Part shown: positions 48,626 to 60,492 of the stretch, one piece after another | Numbering within the stretch: position 1 is the first letter of the stretch | Layout of the letters: each line of letters begins with the position of its first letter | Origin: Montifringilla adamsi | Lineage: Eukaryota > Chordata > Aves > Passeriformes > Passeridae | Direction: 5' to 3' | NCBI GenBank assembly: GCA_017590115.1 | Contig: JAGGNK010006559.1 | Span: forward strand, 7,057,784 to 7,121,783 | Length of the DNA: 64,000 nt | Program-made: the position numbers and the translations under genes | Notes under the pieces: model-generated | Seen by the model: only the letters and a program-made list of their open reading frames with translations | Told to the model about the DNA's origin: nothing | The model's database searches: none

Positions 48626-49612
48626 ACAGAATTTTTTAGAGATCATTAAGGGGCATGGTTATCTAAGTAATGTCTGTGACATTGCACACTAGTAAAATAC
48701 TATCCAAAGTGTATTAAAAGTATATACACATTATATATATAAATATATATGGATGTTATATAGTTTTACAGAGCACAGCATAGTTTTTACAGTCTATTTT
48801 GTCCAGAAGAGAGAGATTGAAGACAGCCTTCAATCCTTCCAAAGCAGTGAACCAAACCTTTAGCATAAAATGAACATAGATGGTCTATTACTGCATAGAA
48901 CCTGGCCTGTTAGGGCATCTGGATGTTAGCATTCACTAAGATTTTAGGGCATTCACCAAGTTATAAGTGATCTCTGTCACCTTTTCAAAGGAAACATTTT
49001 CATTTCAAAACCCATATTTTATTCTCAAGCTGTCCTTTTAAAAATAATCTAATTCATAAAGACTCTAGATCAGCTTTCTGACATTTCAGAACATATTCAG
49101 TACTGAGCCTTTCCTAATAACTTTTATTCTAGAAATTACTAAAATGGCTGAAGACTCCTTTCAAATGGTGAAATACAGAAGTGCAGGGCTATAAAAATTT
49201 ATTTCATAATAATTTTGCACTGTAAGAATATTTAGATAATCTAAATTTGATGGAGGGAACTTTTATCCATGAATGTTTAACTTACACCACATCTTTTGGG
49301 AAGAGATTAATATCCACAGGAAGAAAGATGAGGCAATGATTTATCTTATAGCCATTCAAATTTAAAGACTTTTTAAGATGCATTCTGAAACCCAGAGATT
49401 TAGTTACAGGAACAAGGAAAATCTGGAGTTATCTGTAAGCAAATCTTAGATGGAAGTGCAGAGGTATTTTATAAAATAAGCTGAGTAAAGGAAAACTGAC
49501 AATTTTTATCAAATATTTTTGTAGAAAAGATCCAGTCAATAATAAAATTTAAGAACTACAGAAAACCGAGTTTGAAATGGAATGTGAGGGTTATCCCGTG
49601 AGTTTATAGAGG
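48626..49612. other. AT-rich spacer between two CR1 copies
   Basis: About 990 bases without a gene or recognisable repeat other than an AT-dinucleotide-rich patch near 48719-48760. It separates two CR1 elements whose 3' ends point at each other. Confidence 0.75.
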
Positions 49613-49932
49613 CACAGAATCATAGAACCATGGAATGGTTTGAGTTGGAAGGGACCCTAAAGGTAACCTAATCCTAGCTACCCTGCTGTGTGCAGGGACA
49701 CTTTCCACTAGACCAGAGCTAGCACTTTCCACCTTGCTCAGAGCTCCATCTAACCTGGCCTTGGACACTTCCAGGGATGGGGCATCCACAGCTTCTCTGG
49801 GCAACCTGTTCCAGTGCCTCACCACCCTCACAGTAAAGTATCCCTTCCTAATAGCCAATCTAAATTTACCCCCCTTCAGTTTTAAACTCCTACCCCTCGA
49901 CACATCCCTACACTCCCTGATAAAGTCTTGCA
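49613..49932 (-). pseudogene. Short CR1 LINE 3' fragment, minus strand
   Basis: Read on the minus strand the element ends with the CR1 3' signature, seen on plus as AGAATCATAGAACCATGGAA at 49616-49635 followed by TTGGAAGGGACCC. Upstream of it the minus-strand frame encodes RHWNRLPREAVDAPSLEV, the well-conserved last part of CR1 reverse transcriptase. The copy is only about 320 bases long, strongly 5'-truncated, and immobile. Its frame here is open (99 codons, 49604-49903), so it may be younger than the copy at 47690. Confidence 0.9.
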
Positions 49933-50914
49933 GGGTCTCTAGAACAGCCCCTCATCCAGCTAAAATAGTAGGAGTTATGCTCCTAAATAGGCTTTAGGCC
50001 AAACATTTCCAACATTTAGACCTCTTGCAGGTGAAATCGATCCCACCACCATAAAAAACACCCCTTACCCCTTACTCCATGTAAATCTTGCTAGCCCAAG
50101 AGTTAATAACTTTCTTCATTGCTCAAAGCTTGGAAGAGGGAGAGAAGGGAATTAGACACATTTCTTGATGACTAAAGAAAAGGTTTTAAAGAAACCTAAC
50201 TTTTCATTCATACTTGGTGTTATTTTTAGACTTACAAGAATAAAAAATTCTTTTCACACAGTCCAGAACTCAAGACTATAGTTAAATAAGCACAGTTATA
50301 CCGACACAGATCTTTTAAATAAGTTAGCTCTGTTCCTAACTTATGAAGTCTCCTCGGAGTTCTTTTTCAGTTCTCAGGGACATTATGGATGCGTTAATGA
50401 CACTTTCATGTAGCTTGGCTGTATTTCCCTTTATTAAAGTTATATCATCCAATTTAGGCACAATTCACTCTAAATCCCAAACTTAAACCACTACAAAAAG
50501 TTAAAAATATATATTTAGAATTAACGAAATCCAAATTACACAGTTTCTCAAAGCCAGTGTACTTGTAAAATGAACCCTCTCACTGCAGCAGGGATAAATG
50601 AAGCTTAAAATGACATTTAAAAAAAAAAGCATTTTTGCCCTGTATGGATCAGCTATTTTATAAAATATTGCCTCTCTTCTGAGGAGAAGTGAAAACCTGC
50701 TGTTTCTGCAAAAAACATGAGTGATTTCATCTAGGACAGTACAAGATGGGGCCAGTGAGGGAAAAACCATATGAAACACCAGTATGGCACCATCCAAGTG
50801 ATTCCCAAGTCACAAGAACACTCACTGCAAGGAAAGGAGATGAAATGAGACACAATAATTACAGGACTTAATCCTGTGTAAATGAAAATCAATAGAAGAA
50901 TGCCTTAAGTTTCC

Positions 50915-50934
50915 TTTTTTTTTTTTTTTTTTTT
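50915..50934. repeat. Poly(T) tract, 20 bases
   Basis: Twenty consecutive Ts with no other feature attached. Confidence 0.95.
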
Positions 50935-51269
50935 AATTTCCTATTAGTAATAGTTTGTGCTACTTTTGTCTTATGAAGCCCTCCTTCATGTTTAGGTTGG
51001 CCAGTCACCAGGCTCTCATTTTGATGACCCTCCAAGTGGAGACTGGGTTCCTGTTTGAGATCCTAATCATCTCTGCCACATTTTGAACAGAATCAGAGGT
51101 CTTTCTGTCTTCTCATGTGTTTTTAAAGCAGTTACCATTAACTTTTAGTTAGAACTTTCTGGTGTGCTTCCTTAAAGTGCATGAGAGGTGTGGGGTCTAT
51201 ATAAATTTTGTGCAGGGTAGAACAAGCAAAGAAAAATTTTAATATGGAAACATGCAAATAGATGTATGC

Positions 51270-51309
51270 AACATTATCAGGGGAAAATGTAACATTATCA
51301 GGGGAAAAT
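51270..51309. repeat. 21-bp tandem duplication
   Basis: AACATTATCAGGGGAAAAT plus GT, followed at once by a second copy of the first 19 bases without a mismatch. Confidence 0.95.
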
Positions 51310-51443
51310 AACCTCAGCTGAAACAAAGGTAATAAATAAAAAAAGAAATTTAAAAAATCTACAAAATAGTTCTAGAGGAATCAACAAATCAGTAAATAAG
51401 ACATGAATTTGTAATGAAATAAGGTAAGAGAAAATTAGTTCAG

Positions 51444-51494
51444 TATTCTCTGTATAAAGGATTCTTGTATATATATTCTCTGTGTAAAGGATTC
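51444..51494. repeat. Near-exact 21-bp direct repeat, period 30
   Basis: TATTCTCTGTATAAAGGATT (plus C) at 51444-51464 recurs at 51474-51494 with one A-to-G change. It lies only 135 bases after another tandem duplication. Confidence 0.9.
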
Positions 51495-51574
51495 ATTTAA
51501 TTCTTTGCCTCTCTCTGTCATGCTCTCTTTCTGACTCTGGAAAATAATTTTAAGAACTAATGGCTCTTTAATTT

Positions 51575-51604
51575 AAAAAAAAAAAAAAAAACCAAAAAAA
51601 AAAA
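51575..51604. repeat. Poly(A) tract interrupted by CC
   Basis: Seventeen As, CC, then eleven As, passing into CCACCACCCC. Confidence 0.9.
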
Positions 51605-53141
51605 CCACCACCCCACACCAGAAATTTGTGAAGAAATACAAACATTTTTCAAAGGTAAAGGATAGAATTTTTTAATATTTGAAAACAAAATCAAGTAGAA
51701 AGGTTCATAGAATATGACTAAAGAAGAACACAGCAAAGAAAAACAGATACAATTAGGTTTCCTGAGTGTAAATTACTAGAATGTAAAAAGGATAACGGCA
51801 GTCTTTGAGGAGAACCATTTTTTCAGTGAAGTGTAAGTAAGAATAATTAGAAATCAGGATGGAGAAAAATGGGGGCAATGCTCTTGACAAGAAGCTCTGC
51901 AAAGGTGGGAAAACCTCTCCAAGGCAACACTGGCATCTCAACCCCTTAACCTCTGCATTTGCCATGGACAAAGCAATTGAAATGGAAAGAACAGCCTTGC
52001 AGTTTCAGGGGAGAAGTAACTAAAGGGTTACTATGGAAAGGGTTCAGACATCAACTTCTTAACCTGCCTCAGTAGTCCAAGCACAGGAAGACTGTCCACA
52101 GGCTACGAAATCCATATCCAGGGCAGCAGAAGGCAGTGCACATTGGAAAGAGGAACTTCATGAGGCAGATGTAACACCTTCCATGCCCAATATTCCAGCA
52201 CTGTGAAACTGAATCAGACCAAGAACTGTGGATTGACTGTCCCTTCTGGTCTGGGCCATGCACATTCTTATCATTGGTCTAGACAGAAATTTAAATTTGT
52301 ATGGAATATATTTTTCAATGAGATTTTGAAAACATTATCCTGAGGAGTGTATCAGTGGTTAAGCAGTAGCTTGCAGCTAACATTTTCAGCAGCATAACAT
52401 CATTTGTTTAACCTATTGCTTAAGTAGAAGGAGGGAGGGGTAGGTTCTGCATTTGTTTTTTTATCAGATACATACTTATTGGAAGTTTTAAAGTAAGCCC
52501 TTTTGGCTTTGGCTAATGGGTTTTAAATAACTTCCAATGCTAGCTTGAAGCAAAGCACCCTTCTTGAAATACACATACATTGTTTTTTGAATGACTAACA
52601 CTGACTTAAACAGTGATATCAAAATAAAAATCTAATATTCAGTATGAATTTATAGCAGTGCATCACAGCAGCTCAGCAAGAGGCCTGTGATGACTAGAGA
52701 ATTAGTATACAATCAATTACGTCCTGACTGGCAACTCACCTTGCAGTGAATTTGTTTTCATGTAAGTTTTCATAGTTAGTTGCCCTGCATTAAAAGCAAA
52801 ATATAAAGTGACCAGATTATAGGTGATAGAGCACTCCAGAGCAGAATTAATGTTATGAGCAAATTTTGAGTTTGTTACAAGCAAATTTTATCTAAATGTC
52901 ATAAGGTCTCAAAGTGATTTCAGTAGAACTACTTCATTCCTCTGTTTGTATTTCCATATGCTCACAAGTTAATGGAGGAGTTATAAGCACAATATCCTTT
53001 GGTTTAGTGCATCTTCCAAAAAGCTTTAATTGCGAGGGCGCCAGTCCTTGAAAGCCATGTGAACATTTATTCCCTTCCAGTCTCCTTCATTCCATTATAT
53101 TTTAAGTACATATGTGATTTTCATGAATGATCTTATTGCAC

Positions 53142-53183
53142 GGGTCAGGTCAATCACAGACTACCACATTAATGATTAGGTCA
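53142..53183 (+). promoter_or_regulatory. Cluster of nuclear-receptor-type half sites
   Basis: GGGTCA (53142-53147), AGGTCA overlapping it by one base (53147-53152) and a further AGGTCA (53178-53183) lie on the same strand within 42 bases, with the homeodomain-like CATTAATGATTA (53167-53178) ending at the third site. Such clusters suit nuclear-receptor binding, but the spacing matches no standard direct repeat exactly. Confidence 0.25.
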
Positions 53184-55010
53184 AGCATTATTACTGGCAG
53201 GTATTTTCCTCTTTTTCTAATTGGTTTTAACTGATGAATGACAAGCCTACTCAAAGAGCTTTTATATTTTATTGCTATGATTTTTATCCAACTTTGCTGT
53301 CTTTCCAAGTGTCATTGACTATTAACAATGGTCTCTACACAGAGAACTGTAAAGGGCAGGTAGTGATTAACTTTAAAATATTTTCTTTTCTTTTACCAAG
53401 AAGAGATGTAATCATCCAAATAATTGTATTTATATTGCCTCTAAATCTGCTATTTATGAAATAATTCTATGATAAGGGACTTCCATAGGGCTTTCATCCA
53501 TTTTAAAAGAGGTAAAAGCTGAATTAATTCGTAGATCTGGCTTTAGTTCAGTAGTAAAAGAAGCCAAAAGAGTCCAGTTACAGAGTACTTATCCAACTCA
53601 TTGGAGAAAGTGACTGAAGGCAGAAAGAAAAAAGTCTAACTCTTTCCAACATTTGATGCAATTTCATTTTTGAGAATTGGAAGCAGAAGCCAGGCCGCAG
53701 TGATACATATTTTTATACCATATAAATATAATTGTCCTGCAGTAAAATTCTGTAGATAATAATTTGGCTTATTCATGATACAACATCATGTTGTAAAGCT
53801 GCATTCATAAGCCTGACACCACTTTAAAAGCACACCAGGTGCTTTCATCAGTTGTGAAAAAGACATTTTTACACATTAGATAATGGCACAGCCTCCAAGA
53901 GGAATGAAGAACAGCTTTAACTAAACAGTAAATTACATAAATACAGACCATTAAAAAAAAATCTGTTCATACATACATGATATGAACCTGCCTCAGAGAG
54001 CTCTTTGACAAATAATTGAAAGAAGTTGAAATACAAACACACTAACAAAAGTTTAATCTCATACAAATGATGTTTCTTAAGTGGCTGATTCATTGACCCT
54101 GTACAACAGGCAGCCTCACAAATAATCTTTTGCTTCTCTCTCTTTATTTGCCATTTTTGCAGTTTGGTTGTCTTATAACAATGTTGCAAGCTATCGTCCT
54201 CTTAAGAGCCATGAAGGTCTCTAGAAAGAATTAAAATATTCAAGTAAAGGTACTGAAGAAAGGAAAGCTAGTTAATTTCAACAGCAGGCCTGCTAATGGG
54301 ACATAATATGTAGAAAAGAAGTGCAATAAAAATATGGAAAAAAGAAACTGGAGTGAACTACAGCTGTAAAACTAGTGAGATAACTGCACTTGATAAGACA
54401 GACAAAATTCAGTCTGCATGGAGAGCTAAAAACAATAGAAAATGGAAGAGTTAATAGCACTTGGAATGCATTTGAAACTCATTAAAGGGAAAAGAGTAAT
54501 GAACTGTGCTGAAAGCAAAAACTATTAAAGTGTGAGGACATTACGAATGGCCTTCTGGACCTGGTTATTTCATATTTGCAGTAATCACTCTGGCCAAAAA
54601 AAAATTTAAAAAGCTAGTTAAATGCACTCATTAGAAAGTTAACCTTTAGTGCAAATATAGGGCAGGTCTGCAAAATGACCTTAAAATACAGATTTGAGAA
54701 ATTAAGCTAGAGAAATCCAATAAAATTTAGTAAATAATGACAAACATTTGTGTTTTGAAATAATATCTCATCACCAGGAACAAACACAGTAAAAGATAAA
54801 TGCTCATTGGATCTACTAAGTATCCAACCTCAGGATAGCTGTTGGAGTACAGAAAGGCACATTAGGGAAATCAGGGACTGTGGTACACCAGAAAAACACC
54901 TACTAAAAGAGCCTGGTTTGCTTAGTCCAGAAAAACGAAGGCTGGCAGCAAATACAAAATTACAAAGGTGGTTTGAAGGATGTTAAATAGAGAACATAAA
55001 TGCTAAAGAG

Positions 55011-55060
55011 AGATCATGTGAAGATCATGTAAAGATCATGTAAAGAATGATCATGTAAAG
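55011..55060. repeat. 11-bp tandem repeat, about four copies
   Basis: AGATCATGTGA is followed by two copies of AGATCATGTAA and a fourth copy with a 4-base insertion. It is a short minisatellite. Confidence 0.9.
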
Positions 55061-58000
55061 AAGAATTTTGTCTAAGAGAAAATGGATAATAAACAATCCA
55101 TGAAAATAGACACTAGTAGGTTCTTTTCATCAAAATTAAATCTTCTAGTAGGAGAAACGAGAAAAAGCAAAACTCAAATTTTTCTGTTACAGTCACCACC
55201 AAATCTTGCATCTAAATTATGGGGTTTTGGTCACTACCTTGATATTTATATGTTTACCAGGAAAGGTGAGTGTTAGCATATGAATTCCTATAACCCTATT
55301 GAAATTCATAGAATAAGATTTTATTGTACCAATTTTAAACCTCTGTAGTAGAAGTTTCCTTATCAGCTAGTTGTCTATTTTCATTATTCATGAAGAGAAA
55401 TACAAAATCTGGGAACAAGATATAGCTGGTCAATTTGAGTGTTTGTGTGAAGCAACTTTGCCCCTCAAAATTATTATTCCTTTCTCTTCTCTGAGAAGAG
55501 TCTGGGTAAATAGATAAGATATTGTCTAGAGCATAGAAATGCATATTTGATACACAGCAGTCACTGTAAGGATCTAAGGACTAAAATGGAAGAACTGTCT
55601 AGCCATTTACAGGGCACCACAACAAAATTCAGGAAGATAAAAAGAGAAAAAAAGTAATTCCTTGTATAGAATGCTGAATGCTGGTTTCCACAAGTCTCAA
55701 AATTTGTTTTTTCTTGCTGTATTTCCAGACTCGGCATCTTTTTCACTGGAGCAAAGACTTCATCATGACTTATAGAGCAAATTTTTGTCACTAACTTTTA
55801 AGAAGCTTGAAACAAACCAGTACCAGAAACTGCTCAGCTGATTTAATTTCAAAGAATTCAGAACAAACACAGCACAACATGCAAGGTGCTGTCAGGAAGT
55901 AGCACTTGTTCACCTTTTAAGTGAGAAAAATATTTTAAATGTACAGTCTCTTTAGCTTGACAGTTCTTATTTCTTGGGATGGTTCTAGGGACTAGAATCC
56001 TCACATGGAAAATTCATTTACCCCCAAAAGATTTTCCTAGGAAAAATGATCTCCCAAGTGTATGTGTGAAGATTCCAAAAGCACATTTGCAAATGTAAGC
56101 CTAAAAAGTCAAAGTAAAAGAAATTAAAGCAATGTGGTTAAAACTTCCTCTTCAACTAGTTTGAGACAACCCCAGTAGACTGCAAAAGATTCCATGGGTA
56201 GTGTTAAAGCAATCAGGGTCAAAACAAACCCAGAAACTATTTAGTTTGACAGTATTTCCTAAGCAGCTTAATGGGTTTGTGTAGAGGGGATATTGGCTTT
56301 TGACATGCAAGCATTTGCTGAGCCGGTTTGTCATCCTGCTGCATCGTGCTGGCAGATTCCACCTGGCTCTGCGTGCTCCAGCACTGCCGGACTGCTCCCG
56401 TGGCAGCAAGGGATTTAAAGACAATAAACTCAAAAGGCTGGAAAGAGGACCAGTGACCCTGATGTGTTTGAAATTATTTTGACGCAGTGCTACAAAACAC
56501 TGGCCCACAGGGCACAGGGAGAGGAGAATAAATGCTCACACAACAGAGCTACATTGAGTTAATCACGTGCTCCAGGACTCCGAGTCAATTTGCTGAAACA
56601 AAGGGTTATCCTGCTTCTGCAGTAACACCTTGAGATTATTTTAGTGCACATTAATGCTTGAGGACATACCTACCTTTTGTCTGTGTACTACACTACACTT
56701 GATTCTGTCAATGGCCCCCGGTACAACTGCTATGTGAGTGTCACATAAATCGTCACAACCTGTACGTTTTACAGGTGAAATATCAATTAGTGGCAAAGAA
56801 AGAGGGAGTCAAGTTCAAAGCCTGCTTGTGGGACATCCTTTTGAGTCTCTGCATAAAAGACCACCAGCATACTGATTCACATAAGCCTTGATAGTAAACA
56901 AAGGGCTTCCTTTGGTACTTTTCACATTCTGAGTTAATTCAAAGCTTATTTCTAGGCAAATGCAGCTGAGGAAGGAAGTACTGACACTGATAAGCAGTGC
57001 TCTTGGAAAAAAAATACATCCTAAAATGGAATTTGAAGCAAAGGACCTTTTTCTTCACTCAGCTGCTGGGAAGAAATTTAGAACAAAGTCTATGCAAACT
57101 AATGGGCTTTGCAGAGATTTAGAACAACCAAAAAGTCAAGCTCTAGAGGTGTGAATCCATCAGAAACAAAAGATTTTCTGCATGTCCCCTGCCCCTGTTT
57201 TCCATTGTCATTTTCAAGGTGATACTACATCCTCATTGACACATACATGTGCATAAAGGTAATATTTCAGCCATTTTCTAAGTAAGCTTGGATTCTATTC
57301 CATCTCACATCCTACACCTTTGAGAGTCAGAACAAAGCTCCTTCCTAAAGCACAAGACATAATAAGGAAGTTGACATTCTTCTTTTTTTTTTCTGATTCC
57401 TGAACAGGTAACAAGGACACATTCCTTTTAATCAGCATATCAAATCTTAGGTGCTGCTAATTGCAGAATAGCATGGAACAGAAAGTACAAAGACATCCAT
57501 GATGATTCTCAGTGTAGCCTCCAGGGGATTTTCTTGTATTATTATCCTGGATGGAACCTTGTAAATTCTGTCCAGGGGGTTCTTAGGGTTTCCTTACATT
57601 TCATAGCCTAATGGGATAAGTAGGTAAGCCCAGTAACTCCTGCCTGTTACCACACACTCTGGCATGCCTGAGGTTATGGTGCACAGACCCCATAAATGCA
57701 ATTTGTTCAGGAAAACCTCAGGCTGCACACCACATACTCTCTTGGAAGCACCGGACTTGCTGCGCTCCCGCTGCCTGAGCATGAGCTACGTGTCACTGCA
57801 GGATCAGATTTACCACAGCTGCAGGCCACCTGTGCTCTGCAAACACAATGAGCTAAAAAGAAATTACATAAAGCTGATTTCTTAGCCATTTAACCCATGC
57901 TTGTGATGCTGATATCCACAAAATTATGCTGGGATGTCAATGTGCTGGGAAAGTGGGGGAAGGTTTAGGTGATAACACACCTTCTCCTGAGGATAGTGTA

Positions 58001-60463
58001 ATATATTGATAGAGGGTGAAAAAAGAGTTGAGGCCTCATTAACACTTCTCAAATGAAGGGCCTTTGTTTTTCATAAAAACTCACCATCTCAAAGTGTGTC
58101 ACAGAGATGAAGTTACAGCATGGGAAAAATACAAGAAGGTTCACAAGATTTTGAAGACAAGTTCATCAGCACAAGTTATCTGTGGTTAGGAATTAAATTG
58201 CAAAGAGCAGTTACACCCTGGCACCTCTGCAGGTTGGAATGAGAGCAGAGACACCTGTGCTGCCTGTCCTGCCCCGTGTGACTCCTGGGGATCAGTGCCT
58301 CGGGCTGCTGCCCAGGGGTGGCACTGAGGAGACCAATCCACCTGCCTCCTCCTCCCCAGGGAGGATTGCTACCTCCAAAACTGGGGCTGCTGTGCTCCAA
58401 AATATTCCTTGGCTAAATCAATTACACGCACCCCTCTTTAAATATGTCATCTTCCACACTGTTGGTGTATTTTTCTCTCCATTATAGCATCTATCTCTAT
58501 TTCTTTTCCCTACAGCACAACAGCTGCACAGAAGTTATGACCTTTTGCACTCCCTGTGGTTAGGGAGACTGTTCTGAGCAGCAGCTGAAGCCTCAAATCA
58601 GTTGCCATTTGTACAGTGGCACATAATAAAAGAACAGTCCCTGACAATTAAGCATAGCATACCTGAGTGTCAGTTTGAAATCTTCCTGCTAAAGAGAATT
58701 CCTGTATTGAAATATGCAAAAGAATGGCCTAAATTTAGAAAATATTTCTATTAATCACATTTCTGAAAAATTATGTCAATTATTTAGACTTCAACTAATG
58801 TAATAAAATTCTTCTTAATCGAATCTTTTGTTCTTTGTTAAGCATTAAGGCCATTATGTAATTTTGTCCCAGGCAAAAAAAAAAAAAAATTTAAAGTAAC
58901 ATTTCAGCTTTACTATTTTACTACTTTCTTTCAGCTGAGGCAGCCAAGCCTTTTAGTAGAGAACATGTACATATTGCCAAAGGTAGTTCAGGAGTTCACT
59001 AGCAGATAGACACAGGTGTAGACCATACAATGGCTAAAATTACATTTTTAAAGGGCAACACAGAGCAATTTTTTAGACTTTCTGAGGCTCCCTCCTCTTC
59101 TAAAAGTTCAAGTTTAAGGGTCTGAAGAAGTGGTCTACTCATTTTTTTTTGAGAAGATTGCAAAAGCAACTATGACTAAATTTCCAGGAGCTGTTACATG
59201 TGAAAAGCCAGACTTGACAATACCTTCTGGGTTCACAGTAACTTTATTTATCTGAAAGTCAAACCACCACTGCATCAACGAGCAAATGCTGCACATTTTT
59301 CAACATTTAAGAGAACAACAAGGCAAAACAGAAAACAGGATTCATTGCATTACTTCTCAAGAGTCTTCTATGGTAGAGTGAGAAAAAACTTCAAAGTGTG
59401 GTCAAAAATCCTATTTCTTGTGAAAGCTGCATTATAACTTCCCAGTCTACATCTCTGCTGTATACTTGATCTGGTAGCTGCCAGGAGGAAGCTAAAAAAA
59501 CATCTTTCCCAAAACTCTGCTTCCAAGTTCTTATTTGCCCTGCAGCCAGCCTGGCTCGATGTGCTCTCTGGGTGTTTATTTTCCTTTCCTGAGGACAACA
59601 CCACAGCCTTTCAAGGAGGGGTGCTGGGTTTTTGTCTGCCTGGCATCTTTTTTCTGCTGCTGTCAGACACCAGCACGAAGGCATGCAAGAAAACATCTCA
59701 CCAGGCATGGAAAGCCACAGCCCAACCAGACTGGAAATAATCTGGCCCGAGCAAACTGCAGGCGTGCCGGAGGCTTTACCCCAAAGTGCACCAGCTTGCT
59801 GAGAGATACCCCAGCAGATAAGCAGTGCAGATAGTCTGCAGGTTAGTTAGTAATAAACCTTGTCCTCAGTCCTAAAAACACTACTAAAAGACACTGCAGA
59901 CTCCAGCATACCCTACTACAGACATCTTTTTTAAATGTTATCTCCATTCAAAGAACATGTGGACACGATTTGGAAATTGTTCTAAATCTAGAAAATCCTG
60001 AGAGGCTCATGGTGTAGGAGGGATTTTGTTTCCAGAAATTACTGTAATTTATTTCAGTCATATCCTGAGACATAATAGCAGTCATGTTAAAATGAAATTA
60101 TCTTAGCTCCAAAGGACAAAGGTGTATTTTTTGTATGAAAAGTGTAAGGCATATTGACAGTGCTGTTGAAAGCAATTAAAAGAGACTGAGTCCTGAAGTC
60201 TCTGCTCAAGTGAAGTTCTCCTGGATTCCATTATGTGTTGTGATACAGTAGTTCTATAACATTTATTCACTTATTCCCAGTTTTCATTAATATTATATAT
60301 TTGAATGCATGTTTTATGTAAACTGCATTTTCTAATCTAGATTTTGACCAGTTCTATACAGCCCGTGAACTATAGCTTGGGGATTTCCAATATTACACAT
60401 TTGAGGAGGACAAGAAAAATTAGAATTTAACACCATTTCATCAAAATTTAACATAATTTCATT

Positions 60464-60492
60464 TTTTATACCATTCAAATAATGGTATAAAA
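60464..60492. other. Perfect 12-bp hairpin with 5-base loop
   Basis: TTTTATACCATT (60464-60475) and AATGGTATAAAA (60481-60492) are exact reverse complements around the loop CAAAT. A G-T and an A-T pair extend the stem to 14. The composition is AT-rich. Confidence 0.9.

Larger units (their letters stand above)
49933..55010. other. AT-rich non-coding stretch with small duplications
   Basis: No gene is seen; open frames stay below 100 codons. It contains a poly(T) tract (50915-50934), several short tandem duplications (51270-51309, 51444-51494) and an A-rich tract (51575-51604). The part 52990-53230 includes three AGGTCA-type half sites and homeodomain-like words, and is a candidate conserved non-coding element. 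Confidence 0.6.

Noticed and set aside
56740..56860. MIR-like words (GTTTTACAGGTGAAAT and following)
   Set aside because: Only one short block resembles MIR; the rest does not follow the consensus well enough.
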